A stretch of 56,830 bases of DNA from Clostridia bacterium (GCA_017411605.1 JAFQPR010000017.1:1-56830); one strand, 5' to 3'. Counted from the first letter of the stretch, positions 1 to 8,283 are shown. A program made the numbers and translations. The notes: generated from the letters alone by a model not told the origin.

Positions 1-266
1 AAACTTTAGCTACCCTCGAATGCGCTAAGGGGCTAGGGGGATTTAGAGCGAAAATTTGCGTTCTCCCACCTGTGAGGCGTATATAAATACGTCGAGGGAG
101 GGAAACGCGAATAGAAAATGACTTTAATTTGATGGAGAAATTCGTAGAATTTCAACCTTATAACACATATTCTTAGCTCATTTGTTGATTTTAGAGCTTC
201 TTTATGTCGTTTTTTTGTCATTTTCGGTTGCGCCTAAATGCGCCAGCCCCCTTTTTATCGCTGATA
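1..266. other. Non-coding region downstream of pfkA
   Basis: No convincing gene is seen here; the short frames lack ribosome binding sites and family features. The stretch holds GC-rich and AT-rich patches, a small palindrome around 80-93, and a hairpin-forming motif at 225-252 listed separately. On the plus strand that hairpin is followed by a T run (about 251-257), so it could stop transcription entering from the left. No clear U-tract terminator for pfkA itself is visible on the minus strand. The upstream neighbour lies outside the window. Confidence 0.5.
225..252 (-). repeat. Intergenic motif, copy 1
   Basis: Read on the minus strand, about 15 bases past the pfkA stop, the sequence GGGGCTGGCGCATTTAGG then GCGCAACCGAA can fold into a short hairpin with loop ATTTAG. 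A close variant lies at 22021-22046 downstream of the Sel1-repeat gene. Both copies are in sense orientation at a gene's 3' end. The repeat call is inference from two copies. Confidence 0.4.
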
Positions 267-1331
267 TTAAAGATTTACCTTATTCTGAATCTCGTAAAGA
301 GTCTTCATAGCGTTACGTCTTTCAATGCACTCCGCCTTCATTTCGTCGATCTGCTCCGCTGTGAACTCGTCAAGGTCACCTGGAGCAAGCTTGCCCTTAT
401 ACATTCTGTCAAGCTTAAGAGCGTGAGTGATATCACCGTCAACTATCTTGCCGTCCCTCTCGCAGATAACGATATTCGACTTGCCCGCAAGAAGCATATC
501 TACGGCATACGAGCCCATAAGAGTCGCAAGGAGTCTATCCTTAAGAGTGGGGTTACCGCCTCTTACGATATGCGCAAATCTCGCGAACTTCGTTTCAACA
601 CCCGTTTTGGTCTGTATCTTACTCGCGAGAGCGGGAGCATAGTCCGCGCCGAGTCCTTCGGAGATAAGAACGATGAAGTTGCGCTTTCCAAGCTTTCTCG
701 AGGTCGCTATCTTCTCAAAGAGCAGCTCCTCGTCAAAGTCAAACTCGGGAATAGCAACGGCGGTTGCGCCTGATGCAATGGCAGTATTAAGAGCAATATC
801 TCCCGCATCGCGTCCCATAACCTCAACAACGTTACATCTCGCGTGAGATTCACAGGTGTCGCGAAGCTTATCAACAAGCTCAATAACGGTATTCATAGCC
901 GTGTCATATCCGATAGTATTGTCGGTAGAGGATACGTCGTTATCAATAGTTCCGGGGATACCAACGCAGGGCACTCCTCTCAGCGTAAGCTCGGTCGCGC
1001 CCCTGAATGTTCCGTCGCCGCCGATAACAACAAGTCCGTCAATGCCAAGCTCACGGCAGGTAGCAATAGCCATCTGCTTGCCCTCCTCGGTAAGCATCTC
1101 GGGGCATCTGTCCGTATAAAGTATAGTACCGCCCTTATTGATAATGTTTGAAACGTCTCTTATAGCAAGAGGCTTTATGTCCTTATCGATAAGTCCCGAA
1201 TATCCGCGCATGATACCTACGACCTCAACGCCGTTTGCAATCGCGCTCCTTACTACCGCTCTGATAGCGGCATTCATACCCGGCGCGTCACCGCCCGAGG
1301 TAAGTACACCAATTTTTTTAATCTTACTCAT
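267..1331 (-). CDS. pfkA: 6-phosphofructokinase, ATP-dependent
   Basis: Phosphorylates fructose 6-phosphate to fructose 1,6-bisphosphate, the committing step of glycolysis, in the cytosol. The 354-residue protein opens with the PFK nucleotide-loop motif TSGGDAPGMNAAIRAVVR, followed by GGDGTFRGA and the catalytic GIPGTIDND segment. Glycine rather than Asp in GGDG, and Gly rather than Lys before TIDND, are the ATP-type rather than the pyrophosphate-type residues. GRDAGDIA and the RGGNPTLKDR substrate-binding region follow. It is somewhat longer than the roughly 320 residues of the classic enzyme and less canonical in its C-terminal half (VRGGN rather than QRGGS). ATG start with AAGGATGG upstream. 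It is divergent from the mgsA-like gene, so two genes of triose metabolism share one intergenic region. The family assignment is very secure. Confidence 0.97.
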   Translation of the reverse strand: MSKIKKIGVLTSGGDAPGMNAAIRAVVRSAIANGVEVVGIMRGYSGLIDKDIKPLAIRDVSNIINKGGTILYTDRCPEMLTEEGKQMAIATCRELGIDGLVVIGGDGTFRGATELTLRGVPCVGIPGTIDNDVSSTDNTIGYDTAMNTVIELVDKLRDTCESHARCNVVEVMGRDAGDIALNTAIASGATAVAIPEFDFDEELLFEKIATSRKLGKRNFIVLISEGLGADYAPALASKIQTKTGVETKFARFAHIVRGGNPTLKDRLLATLMGSYAVDMLLAGKSNIVICERDGKIVDGDITHALKLDRMYKGKLAPGDLDEFTAEQIDEMKAECIERRNAMKTLYEIQNKVNL

Positions 1332-1374
1332 TATTTTTCCATCCTTGTGGGAATATTGTTTTTTTCAATTAATC

Positions 1375-1403
1375 ATTATACATCAATCTTCGGATTTTTT
1401 CAA
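1375..1403 (-). promoter_or_regulatory. Predicted sigma-A promoter of pfkA
   Basis: On the minus strand TTGAAA (1398-1403) and TATAAT (1375-1380) are separated by exactly 17 bases, about 45 bases upstream of the pfkA start codon. Confidence 0.75.
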
Positions 1404-1507
1404 TCCCATTTTGTAATTTTCTATATATTTTATCTTTACCTTTTAGATATTTTTGCCCGTTTTTAAAAAAACCTCGCACTCACGCAAGAAAAATTATCAT
1501 ATACCGA

Positions 1508-1536
1508 TTGACAAAAAAGTAATTTAGTGATATAAT
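1508..1536 (+). promoter_or_regulatory. Predicted sigma-A promoter of the mgsA-like gene
   Basis: A perfect TTGACA (1508-1513), 17-base spacer and TATAAT (1531-1536), about 50 bases before the start codon. It would drive the mgsA-like gene and, by read-through of the hairpin at 2041, possibly the genes behind it. Confidence 0.85.
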
Positions 1537-1588
1537 TCTCCTATATATCATTTGGGAAAACTCAACGTTTCTAACAAGGAGGTTTTAT

Positions 1589-2023
1589 ATGGATATTGCA
1601 ATAATCGCAGATGACAATAAAAAAGAGTTGATGATACAGTTCTGTACGGCTTATTGCGGAATTCTCAGCCGCCATCATTTGTGTGCCACGCATACTACGG
1701 GTAAGTTCATCTCCGAGGCTACGGGACTCGAAATAGAAACCTTCCTTATGGGAAGCTCCGGAGGTATGGAGCAGATAGCATCAAGGATATCGTATAATGA
1801 GATAGATATTGTTTTCTATTTCCGCAGCACGGACCCGGCAAAGGAAATTCATGATTACGAAAGCACCCTGCTTCGTCTTTGCGACGTTCATAACGTTCCT
1901 CTCGCAACGAATATTGCTACGGCAGAGGCTCTCGTTATTGCCCTCGACAACGGCAGTCTTAACTGGCGTGAGCTTATCAATCCACGCAGTAATTACAATA
2001 TGAAAAAAAGAGGACTTATTTAA
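1589..2023 (+). CDS. Methylglyoxal synthase-like protein with altered active site
   Basis: The 144-residue protein aligns end to end with MgsA, which converts dihydroxyacetone phosphate to methylglyoxal. It keeps the N-terminal IAIIA strand, CATHTTG (normally YATGTTG), and a nearly perfect LLRLCDVHNVPLATNIATAEAL block. Key positions differ: the SGPxGGDQQ motif reads MGSSGGMEQ, putting Met60 where the catalytic Asp (Asp71 of E. coli) belongs; Gly46 is His35; His19 is Asp8. A His (His88) is present near the expected catalytic His, but shifted by one in an ungapped alignment. The fold assignment is firm, the activity doubtful. From memory, divergent MgsA-like proteins occur in other Clostridia, so this may be a subfamily rather than decay. 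AAGGAGG lies 6 bases upstream of ATG. It is divergent from pfkA. Confidence 0.85.
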   Translation: MDIAIIADDNKKELMIQFCTAYCGILSRHHLCATHTTGKFISEATGLEIETFLMGSSGGMEQIASRISYNEIDIVFYFRSTDPAKEIHDYESTLLRLCDVHNVPLATNIATAEALVIALDNGSLNWRELINPRSNYNMKKRGLI

Positions 2024-2040
2024 GTTCCTAAAACATAATC

Positions 2041-2082
2041 GGGCTGTTTCGTCTAATAGCAGAGATGAAGCAGCCTCGTTTT
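2041..2082 (+). terminator. Probable terminator after the mgsA-like gene
   Basis: An imperfect stem of about 13 pairs (GGCTGTTTCGTCT with AGATGAAGCAGCC) and an 8-base loop, followed by TCGTTTTA. The U-tract is short, so partial read-through into the next gene is plausible. Confidence 0.6.
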
Positions 2083-2095
2083 ATACGGAGTCGCT

Positions 2096-2527
2096 ATGCT
2101 GAAAAAAATCAAGCTTAATATAGAATCCTATATAGACAACCTCGACGAGCACGGTCTTTCCGACGGTGAGCCCGAAATCAACCGCGCGGCTCACACGGGT
2201 ACTATGAGAATATACGACGGTGAGATTGCCCTTACCTATAAGGAAAACGGCGAGGGCGGTCCCGTTACCTGCTCGGTCACGGCAAAGGCGGGCGCTGTTA
2301 CGGTAAGGCGCAACGGCGCGGTGGTGTCCACCATGGTCTTTGACGAGAGGGAGATATACAAGACGGTTTACTGCGTTCCGCCGTACAGATTTGATATGGA
2401 AATAAAAACGAAAAGAGTCAGAAACTCCCTATCGGAATCCGGAGGCGCGCTGGAGATACTTTACGAGATGGATATCGGCGGAGCAAAAAAACAGACAAGA
2501 ATGAAAATTACTGTAAGCGAGGTGTAA
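2096..2527 (+). CDS. DUF1934 (YwiB-like) beta-barrel protein
   Basis: A 143-residue cytosolic protein with no signal peptide or membrane segment. The alternating beta-strand pattern fits the DUF1934/YwiB family: GTMRIYDGEIALTYKE near residues 36-51, a VTVRRNG strand near 68-75, an MVFDE turn, and a closing LEILYEMDI strand. The family has a calycin-like fold; its function is not established. CGGAG precedes the ATG. The stop lies 4 bases before holA, so the two are very likely co-transcribed. In Firmicutes DUF1934 genes often sit near translation or replication genes, which gives no specific role. The name rests on pattern recognition, not a profile search. Confidence 0.72.
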   Translation: MLKKIKLNIESYIDNLDEHGLSDGEPEINRAAHTGTMRIYDGEIALTYKENGEGGPVTCSVTAKAGAVTVRRNGAVVSTMVFDEREIYKTVYCVPPYRFDMEIKTKRVRNSLSESGGALEILYEMDIGGAKKQTRMKITVSEV

Positions 2528-2531
2528 AGCA

Positions 2532-3560
2532 ATGACCGTAACCGAGCTTAAAAACAAAATAAAATCGGGCACTCTTGGCGGAGCTTACATTTTTTGCGGA
2601 GAAGAAGATTACCTCAAAAAGTATTATTTGCAAGAAATTGTAAAGCTTAGTTGTCAAGAGGAAGCATTCTCGCTCTTTAACAGAGTTGTTTTCGACGGAG
2701 CAGATATAGATATTGCGGAAATTGCAGAGTCAATAAAAGCTCCGCCGATGATGTCTGACTACAAGCTTATCGAGTGGAAATATCCCGATATCGAGCATAT
2801 GAGCGAGTCCGAAAAAAAGCTTCTTGTTGAGCTTGCCGAGTCACTCTCGGAGTACCCTTACGTCATACTCATACTCTTCACCGACGCGGAGGGCTTTCTC
2901 CCCGGAACCTCAAAGCGCCCCTCGAAGGGCGCGGTAAGATTTGGAAAAACCTATAATATAGTTAATTTTGAAAAATCCACAGACGCGCAGCTTATAGGAT
3001 GGCTTGGACGCCATTTTGCGGCAGAAGGGATAAGGGCGGAGCCCGACACGCTTGCGGCGCTTATCTTCCGCGCAGGTCACTCAATGGAGGTGCTGCACGG
3101 CGAGGTGCAGAAGCTTGCCGCTTATGCAAAAGCTAACACGCTTACTGCCATAACAAAAGCAGAAGTGGATCTCGTCGCATCGCCGACGCTCGAATGCGAC
3201 GCTTTCGCGCTCTCGACCGCAATTACCGATAAGCACAGAGAAAAGGCGTTCTTGGCGCTCAAGGATATGATAGGTAGACGGGTCGAGGCGGGCGCAACGC
3301 TCGCAACCCTCGCAAGGAGCTTCGGAGAACTCGTTACCGTTTCTCTTCTGCTCGACGAGGGAATGGATTCGAGAGATATCGAAAAGCTACTCGAATGGAA
3401 TCAGTATAAAATAAAAATCTGCATCAATTCAGCAAAAAAATGGGGTACGGCAAGGCTTTCCGCCGCTACCTCGCGCCTTCGTGAGCTTGACGCCGAATCA
3501 AAATCTGGCGGCGTTTCGGGCTACAAGGTAATCGAGATGTTTATTTGCGAATACATTTGA
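2532..3560 (+). CDS. holA: DNA polymerase III delta subunit
   Basis: The clamp-loader delta subunit opens the beta sliding clamp during chromosome replication. The 342-residue length is typical. Visible family features are an N-terminal AAA+-like fold beginning GGAYIFCGEEDYLKKYY (delta lacks a working Walker A), RAGHSMEVLHGEVQKLAAYA (the conserved D/E-hydrophobic helix around residues 185-205), and the linker PTLECDAFALSTAITD before the C-terminal collar domain. It follows the DUF1934 gene by 4 bases with AGGTG upstream of ATG. It ends 30 bases before the cyclophilin gene, suggesting one operon that may run on to asnA. Low conservation is normal for delta subunits. Confidence 0.93.
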   Translation: MTVTELKNKIKSGTLGGAYIFCGEEDYLKKYYLQEIVKLSCQEEAFSLFNRVVFDGADIDIAEIAESIKAPPMMSDYKLIEWKYPDIEHMSESEKKLLVELAESLSEYPYVILILFTDAEGFLPGTSKRPSKGAVRFGKTYNIVNFEKSTDAQLIGWLGRHFAAEGIRAEPDTLAALIFRAGHSMEVLHGEVQKLAAYAKANTLTAITKAEVDLVASPTLECDAFALSTAITDKHREKAFLALKDMIGRRVEAGATLATLARSFGELVTVSLLLDEGMDSRDIEKLLEWNQYKIKICINSAKKWGTARLSAATSRLRELDAESKSGGVSGYKVIEMFICEYI

Positions 3561-3590
3561 TAATTTATAAAATATAAAAGAAGATAACAA

Positions 3591-4340
3591 ATGGAAAATC
3601 GGATTCAAAAACAAATCGCGAAAAGGCTCACGCAAAAGGCAAAGCTTATACTCATTGCGGCAGCCGCTATACTGCTCATCGTTTCAATTACCGTTACTTC
3701 TTTCGCCGTGGTGCTTAACAACAAGATAACCGATACGGTCGGCACCGGAGCGAGCAAATACTACGGATTGTACGACGTTACGGATCACGATATTAAATAC
3801 GTTAAAATATCGGTCAAAAGATACGGAAGCATTGTATTATTGCTCGACGCAACAAACGCCCCGATAACCGTGGCGAACTTTCTCGAGCTTGCAAATTCCG
3901 GATTTTACGACGGGCTCACGTTCCACAGAGTCATAGACAATTTTATGATACAGGGCGGTTGCCCGAACGGTGACGGAACAGGCGGCTCCGGTAAAAATAT
4001 TATCGGAGAGTTTGCCGTTAACGGTCATTGGAACGGTATATCCCACATAAGAGGTACAATTTCAATGGCCAGATCTCCGTATTCATACAATTCGGCATCG
4101 AGCCAATTCTTTATCTGCAACGCCAGCGCTGAGGATAGCCTCAATTTTCAATACGCAGCATTCGGCTTTGTTATAGCCGGGATGTCCGTCGTCGACGAGA
4201 TAACCGCAAGCTCGCTTCCCCACATTCCGGATAAGGAAACCGGAACTATTCCGAAAAAAAGACATCAGGCAAAAATAAAAAGCATCGTCGAAATAAGTGC
4301 CGAGGAGGCTTTGGCATATGCCGAAGCCGCAAACGGATAA
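3591..4340 (+). CDS. Membrane-anchored cyclophilin-type peptidyl-prolyl isomerase
   Basis: Predicted to speed proline isomerisation in exported proteins. A short positively charged N-terminus is followed by one hydrophobic helix (about residues 17-42) with no lipobox or clear cleavage site, placing the catalytic domain outside the membrane. The cyclophilin domain (about residues 70-240) shows FYDGLTFHRVIDNFMIQGG (catalytic Arg in FHRV, Phe in NFMIQGG), SSQFFI with the conserved Gln, and YAAFGFVIAG. The ribosome binding site is weak. It sits between holA and asnA, probably co-transcribed. It is one of several extracytoplasmic folding-factor candidates in this window, the others being the trigger-factor-like proteins at 22-26.6 kb. 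Confidence 0.93.
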   Translation: MENRIQKQIAKRLTQKAKLILIAAAAILLIVSITVTSFAVVLNNKITDTVGTGASKYYGLYDVTDHDIKYVKISVKRYGSIVLLLDATNAPITVANFLELANSGFYDGLTFHRVIDNFMIQGGCPNGDGTGGSGKNIIGEFAVNGHWNGISHIRGTISMARSPYSYNSASSQFFICNASAEDSLNFQYAAFGFVIAGMSVVDEITASSLPHIPDKETGTIPKKRHQAKIKSIVEISAEEALAYAEAANG

Positions 4341-4411
4341 TGATAATATTTTTTATTTTACGTTGCAATTACATCAGATAAAAAACAATTTTACATAAAG
4401 AGGACAGACAT

Positions 4412-5419
4412 ATGAACTCCCTATACATTCCAAAGGGTTATAAGCCAAAGCTTGACGTATACGACACGCAGAAGGCAATCTCGTTTATAAAAAGAACATT
4501 TCAGGACAGACTCGCCAATACGCTGCACCTGAAAAGAGTATCAGCGCCGCTTTTCGTTACTGCGGCATCGGGTCTTAACGACAACCTTTCGGGCAAGGAG
4601 CGCCCCGTTACATTTGATATTCCCGCCGTCGGTGAAAGCGCGCAGGTGGTTCATTCTCTCGCAAAATGGAAGAGAATGGCGCTCAAGGAATACCGCTTCT
4701 ACGTCGGTAACGGACTTTACACCGATATGAACGCGATCCGCCGTGACGAGGACCTTGACAATATTCACTCGATATACGTTGACCAATGGGATTGGGAGCG
4801 AGTTATAACACGCGAGGAGCGCACGCGCGAGTATCTTATCGATACGGTCAAAAAAATAGTTGCTACCATCTGCGACACGAATGATCTTCTGAAGGTTGAC
4901 TTCCCCGCTCTCAACACAAAGCTTAACCGCGAGGTTAAGGTCGTTGACTCGGAAGAGCTCCTCGCTCTTTATCCGAGCCTTACCGCCAAGGAGCGCGAAT
5001 ACGAGATAACAAAAAAATACGGAACGGTGCTTATAATCGGTATCGGCGGAAAGCTCTCGAACGGCGAGCCGCACGACTCCCGTGCTCCCGACTACGACGA
5101 TTGGGAGCTAAACGGAGATATCCTCTTCTACAACGAGGTCCTCGACAGAGCCTTTGAGATATCCTCTATGGGTATACGAGTTGACGAGGAGAGCCTCGCG
5201 CGTCAGCTTGCTCTTTCAGGCTGCGAGGACAGACGCGCTCTTCCCTTCCACAAATCCCTGCTTGAGGGCAAGCTCCCTCTCACCATCGGCGGCGGTATCG
5301 GTCAGTCGAGGCTTTGTATGCTTATGATGGGCTCGGCTCATATCGGTGAGGTGCAGTCATCCATCTGGGACAAGGAAACGCGCGAACGATGCGAAGCGGC
5401 AGGAATAAGACTGCTTTAA
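4412..5419 (+). CDS. asnA: Aspartate-ammonia ligase (AsnA)
   Basis: Makes asparagine from aspartate, ammonia and ATP; it is a class II aminoacyl-tRNA-synthetase-like enzyme. The 335-residue length is typical. Visible motifs include the AsnA N-terminus (YDTQKAISFIKRTFQDRLA), RVSAPLFV, YVDQWDWERV, the RAPDYDDW segment, and the motif-3-like TIGGGIGQSRLCMLMMG near the C-terminus. AGAGGAC lies 6 bases before ATG. A strong terminator follows, so asnA closes the operon that begins at 1.6 or 2.1 kb. The call is very secure. Confidence 0.97.
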   Translation: MNSLYIPKGYKPKLDVYDTQKAISFIKRTFQDRLANTLHLKRVSAPLFVTAASGLNDNLSGKERPVTFDIPAVGESAQVVHSLAKWKRMALKEYRFYVGNGLYTDMNAIRRDEDLDNIHSIYVDQWDWERVITREERTREYLIDTVKKIVATICDTNDLLKVDFPALNTKLNREVKVVDSEELLALYPSLTAKEREYEITKKYGTVLIIGIGGKLSNGEPHDSRAPDYDDWELNGDILFYNEVLDRAFEISSMGIRVDEESLARQLALSGCEDRRALPFHKSLLEGKLPLTIGGGIGQSRLCMLMMGSAHIGEVQSSIWDKETRERCEAAGIRLL

Positions 5420-5458
5420 TTGCATAATCACAATCGCCTTAACATAAAAACGCAAACA

Positions 5459-5506
5459 AAAAGAGTGAGCGCGGCGAAAAACGCCGATTTTGCTCACTCT
5501 TTTTTA
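5459..5506. terminator. Bidirectional terminator between asnA and the glycosyltransferase
   Basis: AAGAGTGAGC pairs with GCTCACTCTT around an inner GGCG/CGCC helix, with T runs on the plus-strand side and A runs on the other. It lies between two converging genes and can serve both. Confidence 0.9.
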
Positions 5507-5540
5507 CTTTTTGACTTTTTTTATTTACTTATTCAACAAT

Positions 5541-6791
5541 TTACTTATCTTCTTTTGAACTCTCATCCAATGATTTATGATGAATCTGCTTCCACGAAAC
5601 ATTTCTTTTAAAGATTGCAATGAATGCTATGGGAATAAAGGTCATCAAAAAGATAGGAAACGTGAAAGCATAAAGTATCTTTTTGAACGGCGTGGTTCTT
5701 ATATGCTTCCACTCTGTTATAGTGGTCACAAGACTGTGAATAAGCACAAGGCCGTAAGCGCCGGCAGCAAGCGCGGCAAAAGGCAAAAGCGTTTCCGCCA
5801 CGCCGTTACCCGTACAGAGCAGTACCACTGCGCCGACAATGTTGACAAGACACGCAATTATCGAGAGAAAATACGCCGGAGCGATGCTCATTATCATATC
5901 GTAGCAGGCTACGAATTTACGTGAAAACAGTCCGCGTCCGAGCGGCTTCCAGAACTTAGCGAAGGATTGAAGTCCTCCCTTGCACCAGCGCAGGCGTTGA
6001 TTCCAGGACTGCGCAAAATCGGATACCTGGTCGTCATAAAAACGAGCCTCTTCGCAATATCCGAATTTTTTACCCCTTATTACGCTGTAGCAAGTGAATT
6101 CGTAGTCCTCGGTAAGAGTATGGAACGGCCAGCCGCCGTATTCTTTTCTGATGGAATTTGAGAACAAAAATCCCGTTCCCGCAACCTGAGGACACGCGCC
6201 GATGCGCATTCTCGAGCCGTTAAGATACTTCGAATCGCGCAAAAACCAAAGACCGGTACCTGCGGCAAGCCAGCTTTCCCCGTAGTTTTTCGAATTGCGG
6301 TAACAGGTAACCACCTCGTATCCGTCAGAGAAGGTCTTGTTTATTTCGGTAACAAAATTGCTTTCGAGTATATTATCCGCATCAAAAACAATAAACGCAT
6401 CAAAATGATCCTCTCCGAAGGTCTCGGCCGTTTTCGCGAGACCGAAATCGAGAGCATAGCCCTTGCCTATCTTCTCGCTGTTGAATCGCTCAAACACCGT
6501 CACACCGAGCGCTCTGCCGACCTCCGCCGTCTTATCCGTACAGTTATCGGCGACAAGAATTATATCTATAAGCTCTGAGGGATAGTCCTGAGCTCTGATG
6601 CTTTCGACTAAATTCGCGATAACGTTTTCTTCGTTTCTCGCGCAAACCACAACAGCAAACCTATGGAGCTTTGATTCTTTATGCGCAGGAAGCTTTTTTA
6701 CAAACGGCACTACGAGATAAATAAACTGGAACGCGTAGCAAAGCGAAAAAAGAATGCCCAAAACAAGATTTATTATAGAAAGAGTCTGCAT
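5541..6791 (-). CDS. Membrane glycosyltransferase, family 2 (processive type)
   Basis: A 416-residue polytopic enzyme of the cellulose/poly-GlcNAc synthase type that uses a sugar nucleotide to extend an envelope or extracellular polysaccharide. An N-terminal membrane helix (about 8-30) precedes a GT-A catalytic domain: VVCARNEENVI, VADNCTD, the FDADN (DxD) motif, the TEDYEF catalytic acid motif, and the acceptor motif QRLRWCKGG near residue 266. At least three membrane helices follow (about 300-400). The motif set is complete, so the enzyme should be active. The sugar and polymer are unknown, and no other polysaccharide genes adjoin it. The start is ATG with only a distant GGAG, so initiation may be inefficient. 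It appears monocistronic and converges on asnA. Confidence 0.9.
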   Translation of the reverse strand: MQTLSIINLVLGILFSLCYAFQFIYLVVPFVKKLPAHKESKLHRFAVVVCARNEENVIANLVESIRAQDYPSELIDIILVADNCTDKTAEVGRALGVTVFERFNSEKIGKGYALDFGLAKTAETFGEDHFDAFIVFDADNILESNFVTEINKTFSDGYEVVTCYRNSKNYGESWLAAGTGLWFLRDSKYLNGSRMRIGACPQVAGTGFLFSNSIRKEYGGWPFHTLTEDYEFTCYSVIRGKKFGYCEEARFYDDQVSDFAQSWNQRLRWCKGGLQSFAKFWKPLGRGLFSRKFVACYDMIMSIAPAYFLSIIACLVNIVGAVVLLCTGNGVAETLLPFAALAAGAYGLVLIHSLVTTITEWKHIRTTPFKKILYAFTFPIFLMTFIPIAFIAIFKRNVSWKQIHHKSLDESSKEDK

Positions 6792-6953
6792 ATTTTAAAA
6801 ACAACTCCGTTTTTATTTACTTAAGCACTGCTATTATACACTATTTCTGCCCAAAAAGGAAGAGGTTTGATCAAACTTTAATCTTTTTTCATTAAAGTTT
6901 ATACCGAATTTAAAAAAAATTCACAAATATTTACGATTTTTTTCAAAAACCTA

Positions 6954-6982
6954 TTGCATTTTAAAAAAAAATAGATTATAAT
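6954..6982 (+). promoter_or_regulatory. Predicted promoter of the small HEPN-like gene
   Basis: TTGCAT (6954-6959), a 17-base A-rich spacer and TATAAT (6977-6982), about 40 bases before the start codon at 7024. Confidence 0.75.
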
Positions 6983-7023
6983 ATATTACACAGCGCACAT
7001 TTTATGAAAGGTGGGAATGATAA

Positions 7024-7443
7024 ATGAGCAAGAAGATTAACAAAAAGTTCCTCAAACTCTTTGTGGAGCTTGACAGTAATTGTTGCGACAAGCTTGGTGT
7101 AAAGGCAGGAGGCGTTACCGAATACATAAACCGTCTCGAGAGTGCTAGATTTGCTCCCAAGCGCGATGAAGTACTTGATGCTCTTAACAAGTACAGAAAT
7201 GTAAGAAATGTTTTGGCTCACGACGCTAAGGCTATCAAGAAGAACAAGATCCTCATTAAGCGCGATCTTAAGTGGATCAAGAAGTTCATCAAGTCCCTTA
7301 AGCGCAAGAAGGACCCCATTTCTGCATACCTTCGCAAGGCTCGCAAGTATGCTCGTCGCAAGAAGTCCAAGAAGGTTATCCTTTGGCTTGTTGTAATCGC
7401 AGCAGCTGCTGCAGCGGCAGTATTCGGCTTAGGTCTTGTTTAA
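7024..7443 (+). CDS. Small lysine-rich membrane protein with HEPN-like motif
   Basis: A 139-residue protein I cannot assign firmly to a family. Residues 8-67 look like a small helical domain with GGVTEYINRLE (29-39) and RNVRNVLAHD (58-67). R61-N-V-L-A-H66 matches the RNxxxH signature of HEPN domains, several of which are RNases. A very basic stretch rich in KK, RK and KR (about 68-118) follows, then one C-terminal hydrophobic helix (about 119-138), suggesting a tail anchor with a basic cytosolic domain. Start: AAAGGTGG then ATG, downstream of a good promoter. Codon use is that of a well-expressed gene. It is followed by a PHP-family phosphatase, with no obvious antitoxin partner. A related uncharacterised family may exist in gut Firmicutes, but I cannot name it with certainty. 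Confidence 0.75.
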   Translation: MSKKINKKFLKLFVELDSNCCDKLGVKAGGVTEYINRLESARFAPKRDEVLDALNKYRNVRNVLAHDAKAIKKNKILIKRDLKWIKKFIKSLKRKKDPISAYLRKARKYARRKKSKKVILWLVVIAAAAAAAVFGLGLV

Positions 7444-7463
7444 TTAGAATAATTTCTTTTATC

Positions 7464-7500
7464 ACGGCTGTCCTTTTGTGGGGACAGCCGTTGGTATTTT
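7464..7500 (+). terminator. Hairpin after the small membrane protein gene
   Basis: ACGGCTGTCC pairs perfectly with GGACAGCCGT (10 pairs, 8-base loop). The downstream tract TGGTATTTT is a poor U-run, so termination may be partial and the phosphatase gene at 7510 may be read through. Confidence 0.6.
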
Positions 7501-7509
7501 GGGAGGAAT

Positions 7510-8283
7510 ATGCTCGCTTCGTACCATAATCACACTCCCCTTTGCAACCACGCCGATGGCAGCGAAGAGGAATACGTTCTTCACGCCATAAAGCACGGAT
7601 ATAGTGTCTTTGGCTTCTCAGACCACGCGCCGCATCTGTTTTCGGAAGCGCTTTCAGCATCGAGAATGACGCCGGATGAGATCTCCGTATACGCCGAACG
7701 CGTGCTCAGCCTGAAGCATAAATACCGCGATTTTATAGACGTTCGCCTTGGGCTTGAGCTTGAATACTATCCTTATTATCATAAAAAGGATATGGAGCTT
7801 TACCGTCGGGCAGGGATAGAATATCTCATCTTAGGTCAGCATCTTATCGGTTACAGGGAGCCCGGCGTTTATAATAATTCCTTTGCGGAAACTCCAAAGA
7901 ATGAGAATTACACGGAATACGTCAATCAGTGCATCGAGGCGCTCGGCACGGGCAACTTCTGCTATTTTGCCCATCCGGACGTTTTCAGATACCGCGGAGA
8001 TCTCGATTTTTACCGCGAGGAGAGCGACAGGCTTATTCTTGCGGCTAAGTCACTTGATATTCCGCTTGAGGTCAATATGTACGGCCTCGTTGACGGAAGG
8101 CATTACCCGAATCCCGCCTTCTGGGATCGCGTATCAAGGTTTGGGGCCAAGGTCATTCTCGGACGCGATGCTCATAAGGTGATAAGAGTTCATAATGAGA
8201 GCGAATTTCCCGCAGCATACCGATTTATAGAAAAGCATAAGCTTGACCTTATCGAGAGTATAGATATACCCGATTCCTTGTAA
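7510..8283 (+). CDS. PHP-domain phosphatase, histidinol-phosphatase family
   Basis: A 257-residue PHP-fold phosphoesterase resembling HisJ/HisK, which removes phosphate from histidinol phosphate in histidine synthesis. All metal-binding segments are present in order: YHNHTPLCNHADG at the N-terminus, GFSDHAP (about 37), LGLELEYYP (about 79), LGQHLI (about 108), YFAHPDVFR (about 155) and GRDAHK (about 220). GGGAGG lies just before ATG. No other his gene is in the window, so the substrate is unproven; a general PHP phosphatase remains possible. A bidirectional terminator follows. Confidence 0.88.
   Translation: MLASYHNHTPLCNHADGSEEEYVLHAIKHGYSVFGFSDHAPHLFSEALSASRMTPDEISVYAERVLSLKHKYRDFIDVRLGLELEYYPYYHKKDMELYRRAGIEYLILGQHLIGYREPGVYNNSFAETPKNENYTEYVNQCIEALGTGNFCYFAHPDVFRYRGDLDFYREESDRLILAAKSLDIPLEVNMYGLVDGRHYPNPAFWDRVSRFGAKVILGRDAHKVIRVHNESEFPAAYRFIEKHKLDLIESIDIPDSL

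Noticed and set aside
5420-5611. Small plus-strand frame after asnA
   Set aside because: It runs through the bidirectional terminator and has no start signals.
7024-8283. Toxin-antitoxin pair made of the HEPN-like protein and its neighbour
   Set aside because: The neighbour is a complete PHP phosphatase with a hairpin between the two, not an antitoxin such as an MNT nucleotidyltransferase.
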